DNA of 64,000 nt, from contig NZ_CP028365.1 in the NCBI RefSeq assembly GCF_003033925.1, positions 1,612,001 to 1,676,000 on the forward strand, in the 5' to 3' direction. This DNA comes from Tannerella serpentiformis (GTDB lineage Bacteria; Bacteroidota; Bacteroidia; Bacteroidales; Tannerellaceae). Positions 8,987 through 19,077 of this stretch are shown piece by piece. Both the position numbers and the translations under genes were made by a program. The notes under the pieces were generated by a model that saw only the letters and a program-made list of their open reading frames with translations, was not told the DNA's origin and made no database searches. The stretch's first letter is position 1. Each line of letters starts with the position of its first letter.

Positions 8987-10516
8987 CTATTTAATGAGTG
9001 GTAAAGTGATAATGAATTTGGTTCCTGATTTCGATTCCTGTTGTTCGGCGCGGATCGTGCCGCCGTGATCTTCGACGATCTTGTGGACATAGGCCAGGCC
9101 CAGTCCGAAGCCTTTCACGTCGTGCACATTGCCGGTGGGGACACGATAGAAGCGAACGAAGATCTTCTTCAGGTGTTCTTTTTTGATGCCGATCCCGTTG
9201 TCCTCGATGAGGAATTGGAGCTTGCCGTTCTCGTTGCGGGTGCGGGCCATGAGGCGCAGGGGCACTTCCTTTCGGCGATACTTGACGGCGTTGTCCAGCA
9301 GGTTGAAGAGCACGTTGGTCAGGTGCATCTGATCGGCGTAGATGGTGGAGTCCAAGGCGCCGAGATCGAGGTCGATCGTGCCGCCATATTTCTCCACCTT
9401 GAGCGTGAAGGTGCTCACCACGGAGGCCAGGAGGTCGTTCGCGTCGATCTCCTTGAGCTTGAGCGCCGTCTTCTGTCGTTCAAAGAGCGACATCTGCAAG
9501 ACCTTCTCCACGAGGAAGCCCAGCCGCCGCGATTCGTCGTTGATGACGGTCGAGATGTGTTTGAACACCTCGGGTTGCTTCGTGAGGTCCGTGTCGCGGA
9601 GCATCTGGGCGGCCAGTGAGATGGTCGATACGGGCGTCTTGAGCTCGTGGGTCATGTTGTTGACGAAGTCGGTTTTCATCTCCGAGAGTCGCTTCTGGCG
9701 GAAGATGATGTAGATGGTGGTGATGAACGTGACGAGCAGGATGAACGAGAAGACGATCGAGGGCACCAAGAAGGAGACCGACCCCGAGATGTAGTCGCGC
9801 TTCGTAGGGAAATAGACCTTGAGGTAGTTCCACTTCGAGGGCGGATCGTTGGGGTAGAGCACCTGCGTGACCACGTCGGCGGCCCGGGGAGGCTTCTCGA
9901 ACGATTCGTTTTGATAGACCGTTACGCCGTCCTTGTTCACCACGGCGAAGATGTAGGGCAGATCCAGACCGCTGTTGATGAGCTCAGCGCGGAGGTAGCT
10001 GTCGAGCGTACGGAAGTCCACGCGTTCATTGATGGGCTTGAGGTAGGCCGTGTAGACCAGATCATAGAGCACCTCGTCGATCAGTCCGGCCTGATACTGG
10101 TAGCGCTTCAGCAGGTTCTTCTGTTGCTCCTCGGAGGCGCGGATGATGGTGTTCTTATGCGGCGGGTTGGCGGTGACGGTTTTGGTCGAGATCTCGATAT
10201 GCTCGAAACCGCTGTCGGGGCCGCCTTGGATGTAGACTTCGCTGTGGGTGATGTTCTGGGCGATGGCCTGTCGGTCGGGAGGGTTCTTATACATGAAGCT
10301 GCTGCCATAGGTGTCGATGTCCTCCTCCATGTATTTGCGGGCCTCGTCTTTCTCCAGCGCCGATGAGACTTCCTCAAGGCAGTGGCGCACGGTGGCGTCG
10401 AACTGCTCATTGCTGGTCTTCATAATGATGCTGATGTAGTTGACTTGCAGATAGAGTAGCCCCGCAAAGGCGAAGGCCATCACTATGGCAAGCATCCAAA
10501 TCGTTGACTTCTTCAT
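8987..10516 (-). CDS. rprX: Sensor histidine kinase, RprX-like
   Basis: This 509-residue kinase has transmembrane helix 1 at about residues 7-27, a periplasmic sensor of about 220 residues and helix 2 at about 247-272. The HisKA box MTHELKTPVSTIS carries phospho-acceptor His290. The HATPase domain shows the N box (NLLDNAVKYR), G1 (DNGIGIKKEH) and G2 (GFGLGLAYVHKI). There is no HAMP domain between helix 2 and the H box, which fits the RprX family. The gene is first in a two-gene operon with rprY. Confidence 0.9.
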   Translation of the reverse strand: MKKSTIWMLAIVMAFAFAGLLYLQVNYISIIMKTSNEQFDATVRHCLEEVSSALEKDEARKYMEEDIDTYGSSFMYKNPPDRQAIAQNITHSEVYIQGGPDSGFEHIEISTKTVTANPPHKNTIIRASEEQQKNLLKRYQYQAGLIDEVLYDLVYTAYLKPINERVDFRTLDSYLRAELINSGLDLPYIFAVVNKDGVTVYQNESFEKPPRAADVVTQVLYPNDPPSKWNYLKVYFPTKRDYISGSVSFLVPSIVFSFILLVTFITTIYIIFRQKRLSEMKTDFVNNMTHELKTPVSTISLAAQMLRDTDLTKQPEVFKHISTVINDESRRLGFLVEKVLQMSLFERQKTALKLKEIDANDLLASVVSTFTLKVEKYGGTIDLDLGALDSTIYADQMHLTNVLFNLLDNAVKYRRKEVPLRLMARTRNENGKLQFLIEDNGIGIKKEHLKKIFVRFYRVPTGNVHDVKGFGLGLAYVHKIVEDHGGTIRAEQQESKSGTKFIITLPLIK

Positions 10517-10764
10517 TCTCTTCTGTTTCCTGTCCCCGTTTTTAACACAACAAAGAACGGGTATTTCGGTTTAACATTTTACGAAGGGGTAAAAAAATGA
10601 GCGTAGCGGGGTCAGGGTGCAGGATCGTTTTCATGGGTGTATATATATAGGTATAGGCCGATCGGCCTTGGATGGCGCATACAGTGCCCCCCTCGGAAGG
10701 CGGCCTTTTTCACTTTGCCCTAACTCGGAGCCTCCCCCGAAAAGGCAGAATCTTACTGCCTACT

Positions 10765-10772
10765 TACCTTTG
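10765..10772 (+). promoter_or_regulatory. Bacteroidetes -7 box (TACCTTTG) ahead of the ftsE-like gene
   Basis: TAnnTTTG matches the sigma-ABfr -7 consensus. I see no good TTTG at the -33 distance. If real, transcription would start near 10779, which favours the internal start at 10820 over the one at 10787. Confidence 0.5.
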
Positions 10773-10819
10773 CCCCCGAAGAAAAAATGATCATTCCCTC
10801 GAAAACGAATCAAATAGAA

Positions 10820-11527
10820 ATGGAACGCGATACCCTTGTGCGACTCGAAAACGTGGAGCTGACCTTGGACAGCGATGTCATCCTACGCGACGCCACCTTC
10901 TCGCTCCTCAGCGGTGAGTTTGTTTACGTCATCGGACGTGTCGGATCGGGCAAAAGCAGTCTCCTGCGCGCCCTCTACGCCGAGCTGCCCGTAGCCGGTG
11001 GCCAGGCCTCCATCATGGGATACGACCTGCACGGCATCAGCCTTCGCGACACGGCCGGACTGCGCCGCCGCCTCGGCATCGTCTTCCAAGACTTTCAGCT
11101 GCTCACTGATCGCACCGTCCGGCGCAACCTCGAGTTTGTCCTCCGTGCCACCGGATGGAAAAACCCCGACGACATCGATCGGCGTATCACCGAGACACTC
11201 CGCCAAACCGGCATCCCCGACAAAGCCGAGCGCATGCCTCACGAACTCTCTGGCGGCGAACAGCAACGCGTGGCCATCGCCCGCGCCCTACTCAACATGC
11301 CCGCCATCATCTTAGCCGATGAGCCTACAGGCAATCTCGATCCGGAAACAGGCCGGCACATCGTCCGACTCCTCCACGACATCTGTCGCAGCGGTACGGC
11401 GGTCGTCATGACCACACATAACTACGACCTCGTCCGCCGCTATCCTGCACGCGTCGTCAAATGTGAAGACGGTCGCCTCACCTCCCTCGAGGCACCCATC
11501 GAATCAGCAAACATCATCACCCCCTAA
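10820..11527 (+). CDS. ftsE: FtsE-like ABC transporter ATP-binding protein
   Basis: The protein has 235 residues from the ATG at 10820 ([12 protein letters not shown]). An earlier in-frame ATG at 10787 would leave almost no leader after the -7 box. Motifs: Walker A (GRVGSGKSS), Q-loop ([13 protein letters not shown]), signature [16 protein letters not shown], Walker B ([12 protein letters not shown]) and the switch His in MTTHNYDLV. The QLLTDRTV and [11 protein letters not shown] segments and the short single-domain length fit FtsE, the cell-division partner of FtsX. No ftsX is present in the window. The aspartokinase follows after 13 bp in the same direction. Confidence 0.87.
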   Translation: MERDTLVRLENVELTLDSDVILRDATFSLLSGEFVYVIGRVGSGKSSLLRALYAELPVAGGQASIMGYDLHGISLRDTAGLRRRLGIVFQDFQLLTDRTVRRNLEFVLRATGWKNPDDIDRRITETLRQTGIPDKAERMPHELSGGEQQRVAIARALLNMPAIILADEPTGNLDPETGRHIVRLLHDICRSGTAVVMTTHNYDLVRRYPARVVKCEDGRLTSLEAPIESANIITP

Positions 11528-11540
11528 AAACATTACCCAC

Positions 11541-12881
11541 ATGAACGTATTGAAATTCGGAGGCACCTCCGTCGGCTCCGCTGAACGGATCAAAAACGTG
11601 GCACGCCTCATCACCACCGGCGACGAGCCACGCATCGTCGTCCTCTCCGCCATGGCCGGCACGACCAACGCCCTTGTCGAAATAGCCGACTACCTCTACA
11701 AGAAAAACCCCGACGGCGCCAACGAGGTCATCAACCGCCTCTCGCTCAAATACGCCGAGGCGATCAACGACCTCTACGCAACGCCAGAATACCGCCAGCG
11801 CGCTGAAGAGAGCGTCACGGCGCATTTCGACCTCATCCGCTCACTCATCAAGGACATGTTCACCTCCTTCGAGGAGCGCATCATCTTGGCCCGTGGCGAA
11901 CTCATGTCCACCGAAATGATGCACCTCTACCTCGCGGAGCAGGGCATCACCTCCACTCCCCTATCGGCCCTCGACTTCATGCGCACCGATAAGAATGCCG
12001 AGCCGGACGCCTTCTTTATCAAGGAGAACCTCCTCAACCTCCTCGATCAGTATCCCGACGAAAAGCTCTTCATCACCGAAGGCTACATCTGTCGCAATGC
12101 CTATGGCGAGATAGACAACCTCCAGCGTGGTGGCAGCGACTACACCGCTTCGCTCATCGGGGCCGCCGTCCGCGCCTCCGAAGTCCAGATCTGGACCGAC
12201 ATTGACGGCATGCACAACAATGACCCGCGCATTGTCGATGGGACCACGCCCGTCCATCGCCTCAATTTCGACGAGGCCGCCGAGCTGGCCTACTTCGGCG
12301 CCAAGATCCTCCACCCCACCTGTATCCTGCCTGCCAAGCAGAGCAACATCCCCGTCCGCCTGCTCAATACCATGCAGCCCGACGCTCCCGGAACGCTCAT
12401 CTCAAATGAGACAGATCGTGGAACAATCAAAGCCGTCGCCGCCAAAGACAACATCACCGCCATTTGGATCAAAAGCGGACGCATGCTCCTGGCCACCGGC
12501 TTTATGCGCAAAGTCTTCGAGACCTTCGAGAACCATCGTACCCCCGTCGATATGGTCACCACCTCCGAAGTGGGTATCTCCGTCACCATTGATAACCCCA
12601 AGCACCTTGAAGAGATCGTTGACGATCTCAAGCGCTACGGTACCGTCACCGTCGACCGTGATCTGGTCATCGTCTGTGTCGTTGGCGACCTCTCCTGGCA
12701 GCACCTCGGCCTCGAAGTCCGCATCATCAGTGCCCTTCGCGACATCCCAGTCCGCATGATCTCCTACGGCGGCAGTAATTACAACCTTTCTCTCCTTATC
12801 CCCGCTGCCGACAAAGCACGCGCGCTCCGGGCTCTCAGCCGCCACCTCTTCGACGCGCCAGAAGCCACCGCAGAGCAATGA
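11541..12881 (+). CDS. lysC: Aspartate kinase, monofunctional LysC type
   Basis: This 446-residue enzyme starts at ATG 11541 (MNVLKFGGTSVGS). The amino-acid-kinase domain (about 1-290) shows KFGGTSVGS, the RGGSDYTASLIGAA nucleotide loop and WTDIDGMHNNDPRIV. Two C-terminal ACT domains follow (MVTTSEVGISVTI; IRIISALRDIPVRMIS-like segment). It phosphorylates aspartate at the head of the Lys/DAP/Thr/Met pathway, and the ACT domains suggest feedback control. A longer open frame begins inside ftsE but lacks family support. Its stop overlaps the next start (ATGA). Confidence 0.93.
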   Translation: MNVLKFGGTSVGSAERIKNVARLITTGDEPRIVVLSAMAGTTNALVEIADYLYKKNPDGANEVINRLSLKYAEAINDLYATPEYRQRAEESVTAHFDLIRSLIKDMFTSFEERIILARGELMSTEMMHLYLAEQGITSTPLSALDFMRTDKNAEPDAFFIKENLLNLLDQYPDEKLFITEGYICRNAYGEIDNLQRGGSDYTASLIGAAVRASEVQIWTDIDGMHNNDPRIVDGTTPVHRLNFDEAAELAYFGAKILHPTCILPAKQSNIPVRLLNTMQPDAPGTLISNETDRGTIKAVAAKDNITAIWIKSGRMLLATGFMRKVFETFENHRTPVDMVTTSEVGISVTIDNPKHLEEIVDDLKRYGTVTVDRDLVIVCVVGDLSWQHLGLEVRIISALRDIPVRMISYGGSNYNLSLLIPAADKARALRALSRHLFDAPEATAEQ

Positions 12882-13176
12882 ATTCACGAATAAATATGCG
12901 AACCATTACTACTCATCGAAGCGTCGGGAAAGCCGCTCTCTTGCTCTTCTTCCCCGCTGTTGCCCTCCTACTACAATCAGCTGTCACGCTCTACTTACAT
13001 GCCGTTGCGCTCTACATAGCCGCTCTCGTCCTCCCTATGACCATCCTCCCCCGACCGCCCTACTCCTTTATCGGCGGTACGGTCTGCCCGCGGGCGTCGT
13101 CGTCAAATATGCCCTCGTCTCCCTCGTGCTTATCACCCTCTCCACCCTTCTCCCTTTGCTCTTCTCCAGCGTGTGA
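12878..13176 (+). pseudogene. Small membrane protein gene with a frameshift in a C-run
   Basis: The frame starts with an ATG overlapping the lysC stop and encodes a basic N-terminus and two hydrophobic helices (AALLLFFPAVALLLQ; AVALYIAALVLPMTIL). At ATCCTCCCCCGACC (five C after CT, near 13050) the frame degenerates into Ser/Pro-rich sequence. Adding one C gives a sensible continuation, ALLLYRRYGLPAGVVVKYAL, with another helix and a stop at 13174-13176. I read it as one polytopic protein of about 100 residues broken by a 1-nt deletion, or a sequencing error in the homopolymer. Family not recognised. Confidence 0.6.
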
Positions 13177-13193
13177 CACTGCCAGCATCCTTT

Positions 13194-13278
13194 ATCCCCA
13201 ATTGGAACATTAGAGCAATCCACAACTCCCTAAATCATGGTGCTTGATCGAGAGATGTTCTAATGATCGATTGGGGAT
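13194..13278. terminator. Inverted repeat after the small membrane gene
   Basis: Arms ATCCCCAAT...ATTAGA and TCTAAT...ATTGGGGAT pair with a small internal mismatch around a loop of about 44 nt. It may be a terminator or a decayed mobile-element end; there is no T-run. Confidence 0.4.
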
Positions 13279-13373
13279 GAATCGTATCCGTGATAGTGTG
13301 AAGCCGCTTCGCTCCTCCTGTCCTCCTCTTATCCAAACGCAGAAACCCCATCAAGATCTCATTAGGCCCTTCG

Positions 13374-13387
13374 TAACGTGAGTTCGA
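13374..13387. mobile_element. Possible IS982-type terminal remnant
   Basis: The 14-mer TAACGTGAGTTCGA is identical to the sequence just outside the transposase remnant at 61555-61568. This suggests an old insertion-sequence end in the stretch between lysC and rpsL. No transposase coding is seen here. Confidence 0.35.
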
Positions 13388-13446
13388 TGTAGGAATAAAG
13401 CCAGCAAGAAAGTTTCTACGGAAGCTACACGATGACCCAAACGCCT

Positions 13447-13575
13447 TTGGAAATGCTTGCAACATTGTTGCAACGAGGAAAAAGTGCTTTTTGGTGCTTG
13501 CAAGACTGTTGCCACGGGGAAAAAGTGGTTTTTGGCGCTTGCAACAATCTTGCAAGCTCCCAAAAGCACTTTGGC
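13447..13575. repeat. Array C: three 41-bp palindromic repeats upstream of rpsL
   Basis: Three units with 41-bp period carry TTGCAA/TTGCAA-like palindromes (CTTGCAACATTGTTGCAA) followed by AAAAAGTG and TTTTTGG. The last unit is partly decayed. The design resembles the array at 34501-34810 (TTGCAG...CTGCAA then AAAAAGTTTTT). It lies about 300 bases upstream of the str-operon promoter. Confidence 0.8.
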
Positions 13576-13870
13576 CGTTACAGCGCTCTATCAAAGACAT
13601 CTTTCCGGGATAAGGATCCTCATTTTCTTTCGCCGAATCCGCATTTCGTAACATGGGAAACAAACATCTCGATCGAATGCAACCAAGATCAATCGAAATA
13701 CACCTCTCAGAAATACCCCAGAGTTTTCCCTCGCGAGTTGTCCCTTTGTCGAGAATGAGGGCGTTACGAAAACTATCTTGCCCCTCCCAAATACGTCGTT
13801 TCCCATCCCTCGCTATCTATGTTCTTGCAACACGGAATGCCTTGAAACCCAAATTCATTTCATGTCTCCA

Positions 13871-13901
13871 TTTGCGAGATAGAAAATAGCGCGTATCTTT
13901 G
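13871..13901 (+). promoter_or_regulatory. Promoter of the str/S10 ribosomal operon
   Basis: TTTG at 13871-13874 and TATCTTTG at 13894-13901 are separated by 19 bp. This matches the Bacteroidetes primary sigma consensus (TTTG-N19-TAnnTTTG). It lies 52 bases before the rpsL start. Confidence 0.85.
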
Positions 13902-13953
13902 CCACCCGAATTTGGAATAAGAAAAAACGTAAACGTGTTTAAACAGTAGAAAG

Positions 13954-14370
13954 ATGCCTACAATTCAACAGTTAGTAAGAAAAGGCAGAGAGTCACTCGT
14001 CGTGAAGGGCAAGTCTCCTGCTCTTGATGCCTGCCCGCAGCGAAGAGGTGTGTGCGTGCGCGTCTATACGACCACGCCGAAGAAGCCTAATTCTGCGATG
14101 CGTAAAGTGGCTCGTGTTCGTTTGACCAATCATAAGGAGGTGAACTCCTATATTCCGGGTGAGGGGCACAACCTACAAGAGCACTCCATCGTTATGGTAC
14201 GTGGTGGCCGTGTGAAAGATCTGCCTGGTGTTCGCTATCATATTGTTCGTGGCACGCTCGATACAGCGGGTGTAGCAGGACGTACGCAGCGGCGTTCAAA
14301 GTATGGTGCTAAGCGTCCGAAGCCGGGAGCTGCTTCGGCTGGAAAGACCGCAGGGAAGGGTAAGAAGTAA
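13954..14370 (+). CDS. rpsL: 30S ribosomal protein S12
   Basis: The product has 138 residues, normal length. The conserved decoding-site loops [11 protein letters not shown] and [13 protein letters not shown] are intact, with the lysines where classical streptomycin-resistance substitutions occur unchanged. A basic tail ([19 protein letters not shown]) follows. First gene of the long ribosomal operon, just downstream of a clear promoter. A 170-bp gap separates it from rpsG. Confidence 0.97.
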   Translation: MPTIQQLVRKGRESLVVKGKSPALDACPQRRGVCVRVYTTTPKKPNSAMRKVARVRLTNHKEVNSYIPGEGHNLQEHSIVMVRGGRVKDLPGVRYHIVRGTLDTAGVAGRTQRRSKYGAKRPKPGAASAGKTAGKGKK

Positions 14371-14540
14371 GTACACTGCGAGAGAGAAGATATAAGAGTT
14401 CGAAATTTCATAATCGGTTTGAGTGATTGGGATAGATAGAGATTGATGACATTGAGGGTTGAGTAAATGACTCGGAGGAGTCGTTGAAGACAGGATAAAG
14501 AATCAACAACCAAGCGCGAAAACGAAAATTCTGAAGACAA

Positions 14541-15017
14541 ATGAGAAAATCAAAGCCAAAGAAACGGCAGATCCTCCCGGATCCTGTCTATGGTGATGTG
14601 CGGGTTACAAAGTTTGTAAACCATCTGATGTACGACGGTAAGAAAACAGTGTCGTACGAAATCTTTTATACCGCATTGGAACGCGTGAAGGCAAAAATGC
14701 CAAACGAAGAGAAGTCAGCGCTCGAAATTTGGAAGGCGGCGCTCGAAAATATAACCCCGCAAGTAGAAGTGAAGTCTCGCCGAGTAGGCGGAGCTACATT
14801 TCAGGTTCCTACTGAGATCCGCCCGGATCGTAAGGAGTCCATTTCAATGAAAAATTTAATAGAGTACGCTCGCAAACGCGGGGGAAAGTCGATGTCGGAG
14901 AAGCTGAGTGCCGAGATTGTCGATGCGTTCAATAGTCAAGGTGGCGCATTCAAGCGTAAGGAAGACATGCACCGCATGGCTGAAGCCAACCGTGCGTTTG
15001 CCTATTTCCGTTTCTAA
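14541..15017 (+). CDS. rpsG: 30S ribosomal protein S7
   Basis: This 158-residue protein shows the S7 hallmarks: [15 protein letters not shown]-terminus, [10 protein letters not shown] in the RNA-binding region and the C-terminal [18 protein letters not shown]. It nucleates assembly of the 30S head. In many bacteria S7 binds its own mRNA; the 170-base gap before this gene could hold such a site, but I cannot show it. Confidence 0.97.
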   Translation: MRKSKPKKRQILPDPVYGDVRVTKFVNHLMYDGKKTVSYEIFYTALERVKAKMPNEEKSALEIWKAALENITPQVEVKSRRVGGATFQVPTEIRPDRKESISMKNLIEYARKRGGKSMSEKLSAEIVDAFNSQGGAFKRKEDMHRMAEANRAFAYFRF

Positions 15018-15038
15018 CAATGAGCAATAAAAAAGAAG

Positions 15039-17165
15039 ATGAGTAAGGCTGACGAAATACTGAAATATACACGGAATATCGGCATCATGGCGCATATCGA
15101 TGCTGGGAAAACAACGACATCGGAACGTATTCTTTTTTACACAGGTCTAACACACAAGATCGGTGAGGTGCACGATGGTGCCGCTACGATGGACTGGATG
15201 GCGCAGGAACAGGAGCGAGGAATCACGATTACGTCTGCTGCTACTACGACTTTCTGGAACTACAATAAGGAGAAGTACAAAATTAATTTGATTGATACCC
15301 CCGGACACGTAGACTTTACCGTTGAGGTGGAGCGTTCTCTACGTATCTTAGACGGAGCCGTAGCAGCGTTTTGTGCTGTAGGTGGGGTTGAGCCACAGTC
15401 GGAGACGGTATGGCGTCAAGCCGATAAATACAATGTGCCTCGTATCGGATATGTGAACAAAATGGATCGTTCGGGTGCCAACTTCTTTGAAGTGGTACGT
15501 CAGGTGCATGACGTGCTGGGTGCTACACCTTGTCCGATTCAAATACCGATTGGTGCGGAAGAAAGTTTTAAAGGCGTCGTTGATTTGGTAACGATGAAGG
15601 CGATCTATTGGCACGACGAGACGATGGGCGCCGAGTATGAAATCGATGAGATTTCGGCTGATTTACAAGCTGAGGCGCAAGAATGGCGTGACAAGATGCT
15701 GGAAACCATTGCGGAATTCGATGATGCGGTGATGGAGAAGTATTTCGATGATCCGTCGAAGATTACTGAAGACGAAATTCGTGCTGCTATTCGCAAGGGG
15801 ACGTTGTCAATGAAGATCAACCCGATGATATGTGGGTCTTCTTTTAAGAATAAAGGTGTGCAGACTCTGCTTGACGCTGTTTGTGCGTACTTGCCTAGCC
15901 CGGCGGATACACCGGCAGTGACAGGACATGATCCGCGCAATTCAGAGGTCGTAATTGAGCGTAAACCTCTTCCTGAAGAGCCCTTGACAGCACTGGCATT
16001 TAAGATTGCAACGGATCCTTATGTGGGGCGTTTGTGCTATTTCCGCGTATATTCTGGAGTGGTAATAGCGGGGTCGTATGTTTTGAATACACGCTCTGAC
16101 AAGAAGGAGCGTATCTCTCGTTTGTTCCAAATGCACTCGAACAAACAGAATCCAATGGAAAAAATTGGTTGTGGAGATATTGGAGCTGGTGTCGGTTTCA
16201 AGGATATACGTACAGGTGATACACTTTGCGACGAAAACCATCCGATTACTCTCGAATCAATCGAATTTCCCGATCCAGTTATAGGTGTTGCGGTTGAGCC
16301 TAAGACACAGAAGGATCTTGATAAATTGGGAGTAGGCTTAGCCAAGTTGGCGGAAGAAGATCCAACATTCCGTGTAGAGACGAATGAAGAGACGGGACAA
16401 ACCGTTATTCGCGGTATGGGCGAGCTCCATCTTGAAATTATTATCGATCGCTTGCGCCGTGAGTTTAAAGTTGAATGTAATCAGGGACGCCCACTTGTAT
16501 CGTATAAGGAGGCTATCACAAAGCCGGTTGAGCTGCGTGAAGTTTACAAGAAGCAGACAGGTGGTCGTGGTAAATTTGCTGATATCATTGTGCGTCTCGA
16601 GCCTGCTGATCCTGATTTTGAAGGCCACTTGCAATTTGTGGATGAAGTGAAAGGTGGAAACGTTCCCAAAGAGTTCATTCCATCCGTGCAAAAAGGTTTT
16701 GAGAAGGCAATGACTAACGGTGTACTGGCGGGTTATCCATTGGATAGCATGAAGGTGACGTTGATAGATGGCTCTTTCCATCCGGTGGACTCTGACCAAT
16801 TGTCATTCGAGATATGTGCTATTCAGGCCTTCAAGAATGCATCAGAGAAGGCGGCTCCTGTTCTTATGGAACCCATTATGAAGCTGGAGGTTGTTACTCC
16901 AGAGGAAAATATGGGAGATGTGATTGGCGACTTAAACAAGCGTCGTGGACAAGTCGAGGGTATGGAGTCAAGCCGTACGGGCACTCGCATCGTAAAAGCA
17001 AAGGTGCCGTTAGCTGAGACCTTTGGCTATGTGACAGCTTTGCGTACTATCACCTCTGGTCGTGCAACATCGTCTATGCAATTCTCTCACTATGCCCAGG
17101 TATCCCCATCAATTGCCAAGCAAGTGCTGACAGAGGTGCAAGGTCGGGTCGATTTGATTAAATAA
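15039..17165 (+). CDS. fusA: Translation elongation factor G
   Basis: The product has 708 residues, full length for EF-G. GTPase motifs: [15 protein letters not shown] (G1), [14 protein letters not shown] (switch), DTPGHVDFT (G3), [10 protein letters not shown] (G4). Domains II-V follow, with the domain IV tip region and a C-terminal [20 protein letters not shown]. It catalyses ribosome translocation and recycling with GTP. It sits in the usual str position between rpsG and rpsJ. Confidence 0.97.
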   Translation: MSKADEILKYTRNIGIMAHIDAGKTTTSERILFYTGLTHKIGEVHDGAATMDWMAQEQERGITITSAATTTFWNYNKEKYKINLIDTPGHVDFTVEVERSLRILDGAVAAFCAVGGVEPQSETVWRQADKYNVPRIGYVNKMDRSGANFFEVVRQVHDVLGATPCPIQIPIGAEESFKGVVDLVTMKAIYWHDETMGAEYEIDEISADLQAEAQEWRDKMLETIAEFDDAVMEKYFDDPSKITEDEIRAAIRKGTLSMKINPMICGSSFKNKGVQTLLDAVCAYLPSPADTPAVTGHDPRNSEVVIERKPLPEEPLTALAFKIATDPYVGRLCYFRVYSGVVIAGSYVLNTRSDKKERISRLFQMHSNKQNPMEKIGCGDIGAGVGFKDIRTGDTLCDENHPITLESIEFPDPVIGVAVEPKTQKDLDKLGVGLAKLAEEDPTFRVETNEETGQTVIRGMGELHLEIIIDRLRREFKVECNQGRPLVSYKEAITKPVELREVYKKQTGGRGKFADIIVRLEPADPDFEGHLQFVDEVKGGNVPKEFIPSVQKGFEKAMTNGVLAGYPLDSMKVTLIDGSFHPVDSDQLSFEICAIQAFKNASEKAAPVLMEPIMKLEVVTPEENMGDVIGDLNKRRGQVEGMESSRTGTRIVKAKVPLAETFGYVTALRTITSGRATSSMQFSHYAQVSPSIAKQVLTEVQGRVDLIK

Positions 17166-17182
17166 TATAGTAACATAGCGAT

Positions 17183-17488
17183 ATGAGCCAAAAAATCAGA
17201 ATAAAATTAAAGTCTTACGATTATTCTTTAGTTGATAAATCGTCAGAGAAGATTGTGAAGACAGTAAAGGCTACCGGGGCCGTAGTAAGCGGCCCTATCC
17301 CCTTGCCAACACATAAGCGGATTTTTACCGTGAATCGCTCGACTTTCGTTAACAAAAAGTCGCGTGAGCAGTTTGAACTTTCTTCGTATAAGCGTTTGAT
17401 TGACATCTATAGTTCAACTGCGAAGACGGTAGATGCGTTGATGAAACTAGAGCTCCCCAGTGGTGTAGAGGTTGAAATAAGAGTGTGA
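17183..17488 (+). CDS. rpsJ: 30S ribosomal protein S10
   Basis: The product is 101 residues and begins [16 protein letters not shown], a recognisable S10 start. It contains the loop [17 protein letters not shown]. It lies 17 bp after fusA, so the str and S10 operons are fused as usual in Bacteroidetes. S10 is a head protein and in many bacteria also the NusE antitermination partner. Confidence 0.97.
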   Translation: MSQKIRIKLKSYDYSLVDKSSEKIVKTVKATGAVVSGPIPLPTHKRIFTVNRSTFVNKKSREQFELSSYKRLIDIYSSTAKTVDALMKLELPSGVEVEIRV

Positions 17489-17510
17489 AATAGTTTAATA
17501 GATAAGCGAA

Positions 17511-18128
17511 ATGCCGGGATTGTTAGGAAAAAAAATCGGAATGACATCCATTTTCAGTACCGAGGGAAAGAATCTTCCATGTACTGTTATCGAAGTAGGT
17601 CCTTGTGTAGTTACGCAAATAAAAACCGTAGAGAATGACGGCTACGAGGCAATTCAGTTGGGCTTTCAAGAGAAGAAAGAAAAGCATACGACAAAGCCGG
17701 AAGCTGGCCATTTCAAGAAAGCGGGTGTAGCTCCACAAAGATACTTGGCTGAGTTCAAAAATTTCAGCGCTGAGTATAAGCTTGGCGATGTACTCACAGT
17801 GGATTTCTTGAATGACACAACATATGTAGACGTCGTCGGTACTTCTAAAGGGAAGGGTTTTCAAGGAGTCGTTAAACGTCATGGATTTGGTGGTGTAGGT
17901 CAGAGTACACACGGACAGCATAATCGTGCTCGTAAGCCAGGTAGTATCGGTGCCTGTTCTTATCCAGCAAAGGTGTTTAAAGGTACACGTATGGGAGGGC
18001 AGATGGGCAATGTTCGTGTAACTGTCCAAAATTTGGAAGTGATCAAGATCCTTCCGGAGAATAACCTTCTGCTAGTGAAAGGTTCTATTCCGGGAGCGAA
18101 AGGTTCAATCGTATTAATAGAGAAGTGA
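17511..18128 (+). CDS. rplC: 50S ribosomal protein L3
   Basis: The product has 205 residues. It begins [16 protein letters not shown] and carries the extended loop that reaches the peptidyl-transferase centre ([20 protein letters not shown]) and [10 protein letters not shown], the substrate-glutamine motif context. It initiates 50S assembly. Followed after 4 bp by rplD. Confidence 0.97.
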   Translation: MPGLLGKKIGMTSIFSTEGKNLPCTVIEVGPCVVTQIKTVENDGYEAIQLGFQEKKEKHTTKPEAGHFKKAGVAPQRYLAEFKNFSAEYKLGDVLTVDFLNDTTYVDVVGTSKGKGFQGVVKRHGFGGVGQSTHGQHNRARKPGSIGACSYPAKVFKGTRMGGQMGNVRVTVQNLEVIKILPENNLLLVKGSIPGAKGSIVLIEK

Positions 18129-18132
18129 GTGT

Positions 18133-18762
18133 ATGATACTGAGCGTATTGAATAGAAGAGGAGAAGATACTGGTAGAACCGTAGAATTAAGTGACGCTGT
18201 ATTTGGTATCGAACCGAGTGACCACGCCATCTATTTGGATGTAAAACAATATATGGCTAACAATCGTCAAGGGACACATAAATCAAAGGAAAGGAGTGAG
18301 GTCTCTGGAAGTACGCGTAAACTTATCCGCCAAAAAGGTGGTGGAGGAGCTCGTAGAGGGGATATTAATTCTCCTGTACTTGTAGGTGGTGGGCGTGTTT
18401 TTGGCCCGAGACCGCGCGATTATAGTTTTAAGCTAAATAAGAAGGTAAAGCTTCTAGCACGTAGATCAGCTCTTTCTCATAAAGCAAAAGACAATGCAAT
18501 TATGATTGTCGAGGATTTTACGATGGATGTTCCGAAAACTAAGGAGTTCATAGCGATAGTGAAGGATTTAAAGTTAGAGGGCAAGAAAATGTTGTTCGTG
18601 CTTCCAGAGAACAATCGTGCTATTTATCTGTCGGCACGTAATCTATCCCAGACTAGGGTGATGAATGTCTCAGAATTAAATACTTATCGGGTAATGGATG
18701 CTGCGGCTCTTGTGTTTACAGAGAGATCGATAGCAGTGGTTGAACAACTTTTAAATGCGTAA
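18133..18762 (+). CDS. rplD: 50S ribosomal protein L4
   Basis: The product has 209 residues. The tunnel-lining extension is visible ([32 protein letters not shown]). It binds 23S rRNA and, in enterobacteria, represses the S10 operon; that regulation is not shown here. Its stop (TAA) is embedded in a strong Shine-Dalgarno for rplW. Confidence 0.97.
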   Translation: MILSVLNRRGEDTGRTVELSDAVFGIEPSDHAIYLDVKQYMANNRQGTHKSKERSEVSGSTRKLIRQKGGGGARRGDINSPVLVGGGRVFGPRPRDYSFKLNKKVKLLARRSALSHKAKDNAIMIVEDFTMDVPKTKEFIAIVKDLKLEGKKMLFVLPENNRAIYLSARNLSQTRVMNVSELNTYRVMDAAALVFTERSIAVVEQLLNA

Positions 18763-18767
18763 GGAGG
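18761..18767 (+). promoter_or_regulatory. Strong Shine-Dalgarno (AAGGAGG) before rplW
   Basis: A perfect AAGGAGG overlaps the rplD stop and stands 7 nt before the second of two adjacent ATG codons (18775). Such motifs are uncommon before Bacteroidetes genes, so it helps decide the start. Confidence 0.7.
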
Positions 18768-18774
18768 CGAAATG

Positions 18775-19068
18775 ATGGGATTAATTATTAAGCCGATATT
18801 AACAGAAAAGCAAACTCTAATCACAGAAAAAAGGCCAAATCGCTATGGATTTTATGTGACTCCTGACGCGAATAAATTAGAAATTAAGAGGGCCGTTGAG
18901 GAAATGTATAAGGTGAGTGTAGAGAGCGTAAATACGATGAACTATTTCGGTAAACGAAAGAGCCGTTATACGAGATCTGGCGTTATCAATGGTAAGCAAT
19001 CTGCTTATAAAAAGGCAATCGTTTCATTAAAAGAGGGAGAGGTGATTGACTTCTTTGCGAATATTTAA
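18775..19068 (+). CDS. rplW: 50S ribosomal protein L23
   Basis: The product has 97 residues from MGLIIKPILTEKQ. The ATG three bases earlier is also possible, but spacing to the Shine-Dalgarno and the family N-terminus favour 18775. The conserved NKLEIKRAVEEMYKVSVESVNT segment and the tunnel loop (FGKRKSRYTRSGVINGKQ) are present. It sits at the tunnel exit and docks trigger factor and SRP. Confidence 0.95.
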   Translation: MGLIIKPILTEKQTLITEKRPNRYGFYVTPDANKLEIKRAVEEMYKVSVESVNTMNYFGKRKSRYTRSGVINGKQSAYKKAIVSLKEGEVIDFFANI

Positions 19069-19077
19069 TAGAGAAAA

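Noticed and set aside
16338-16799. Antisense frames within fusA and other ribosomal genes
   Set aside because: They are shadows of strongly conserved sense genes with no supporting motif.
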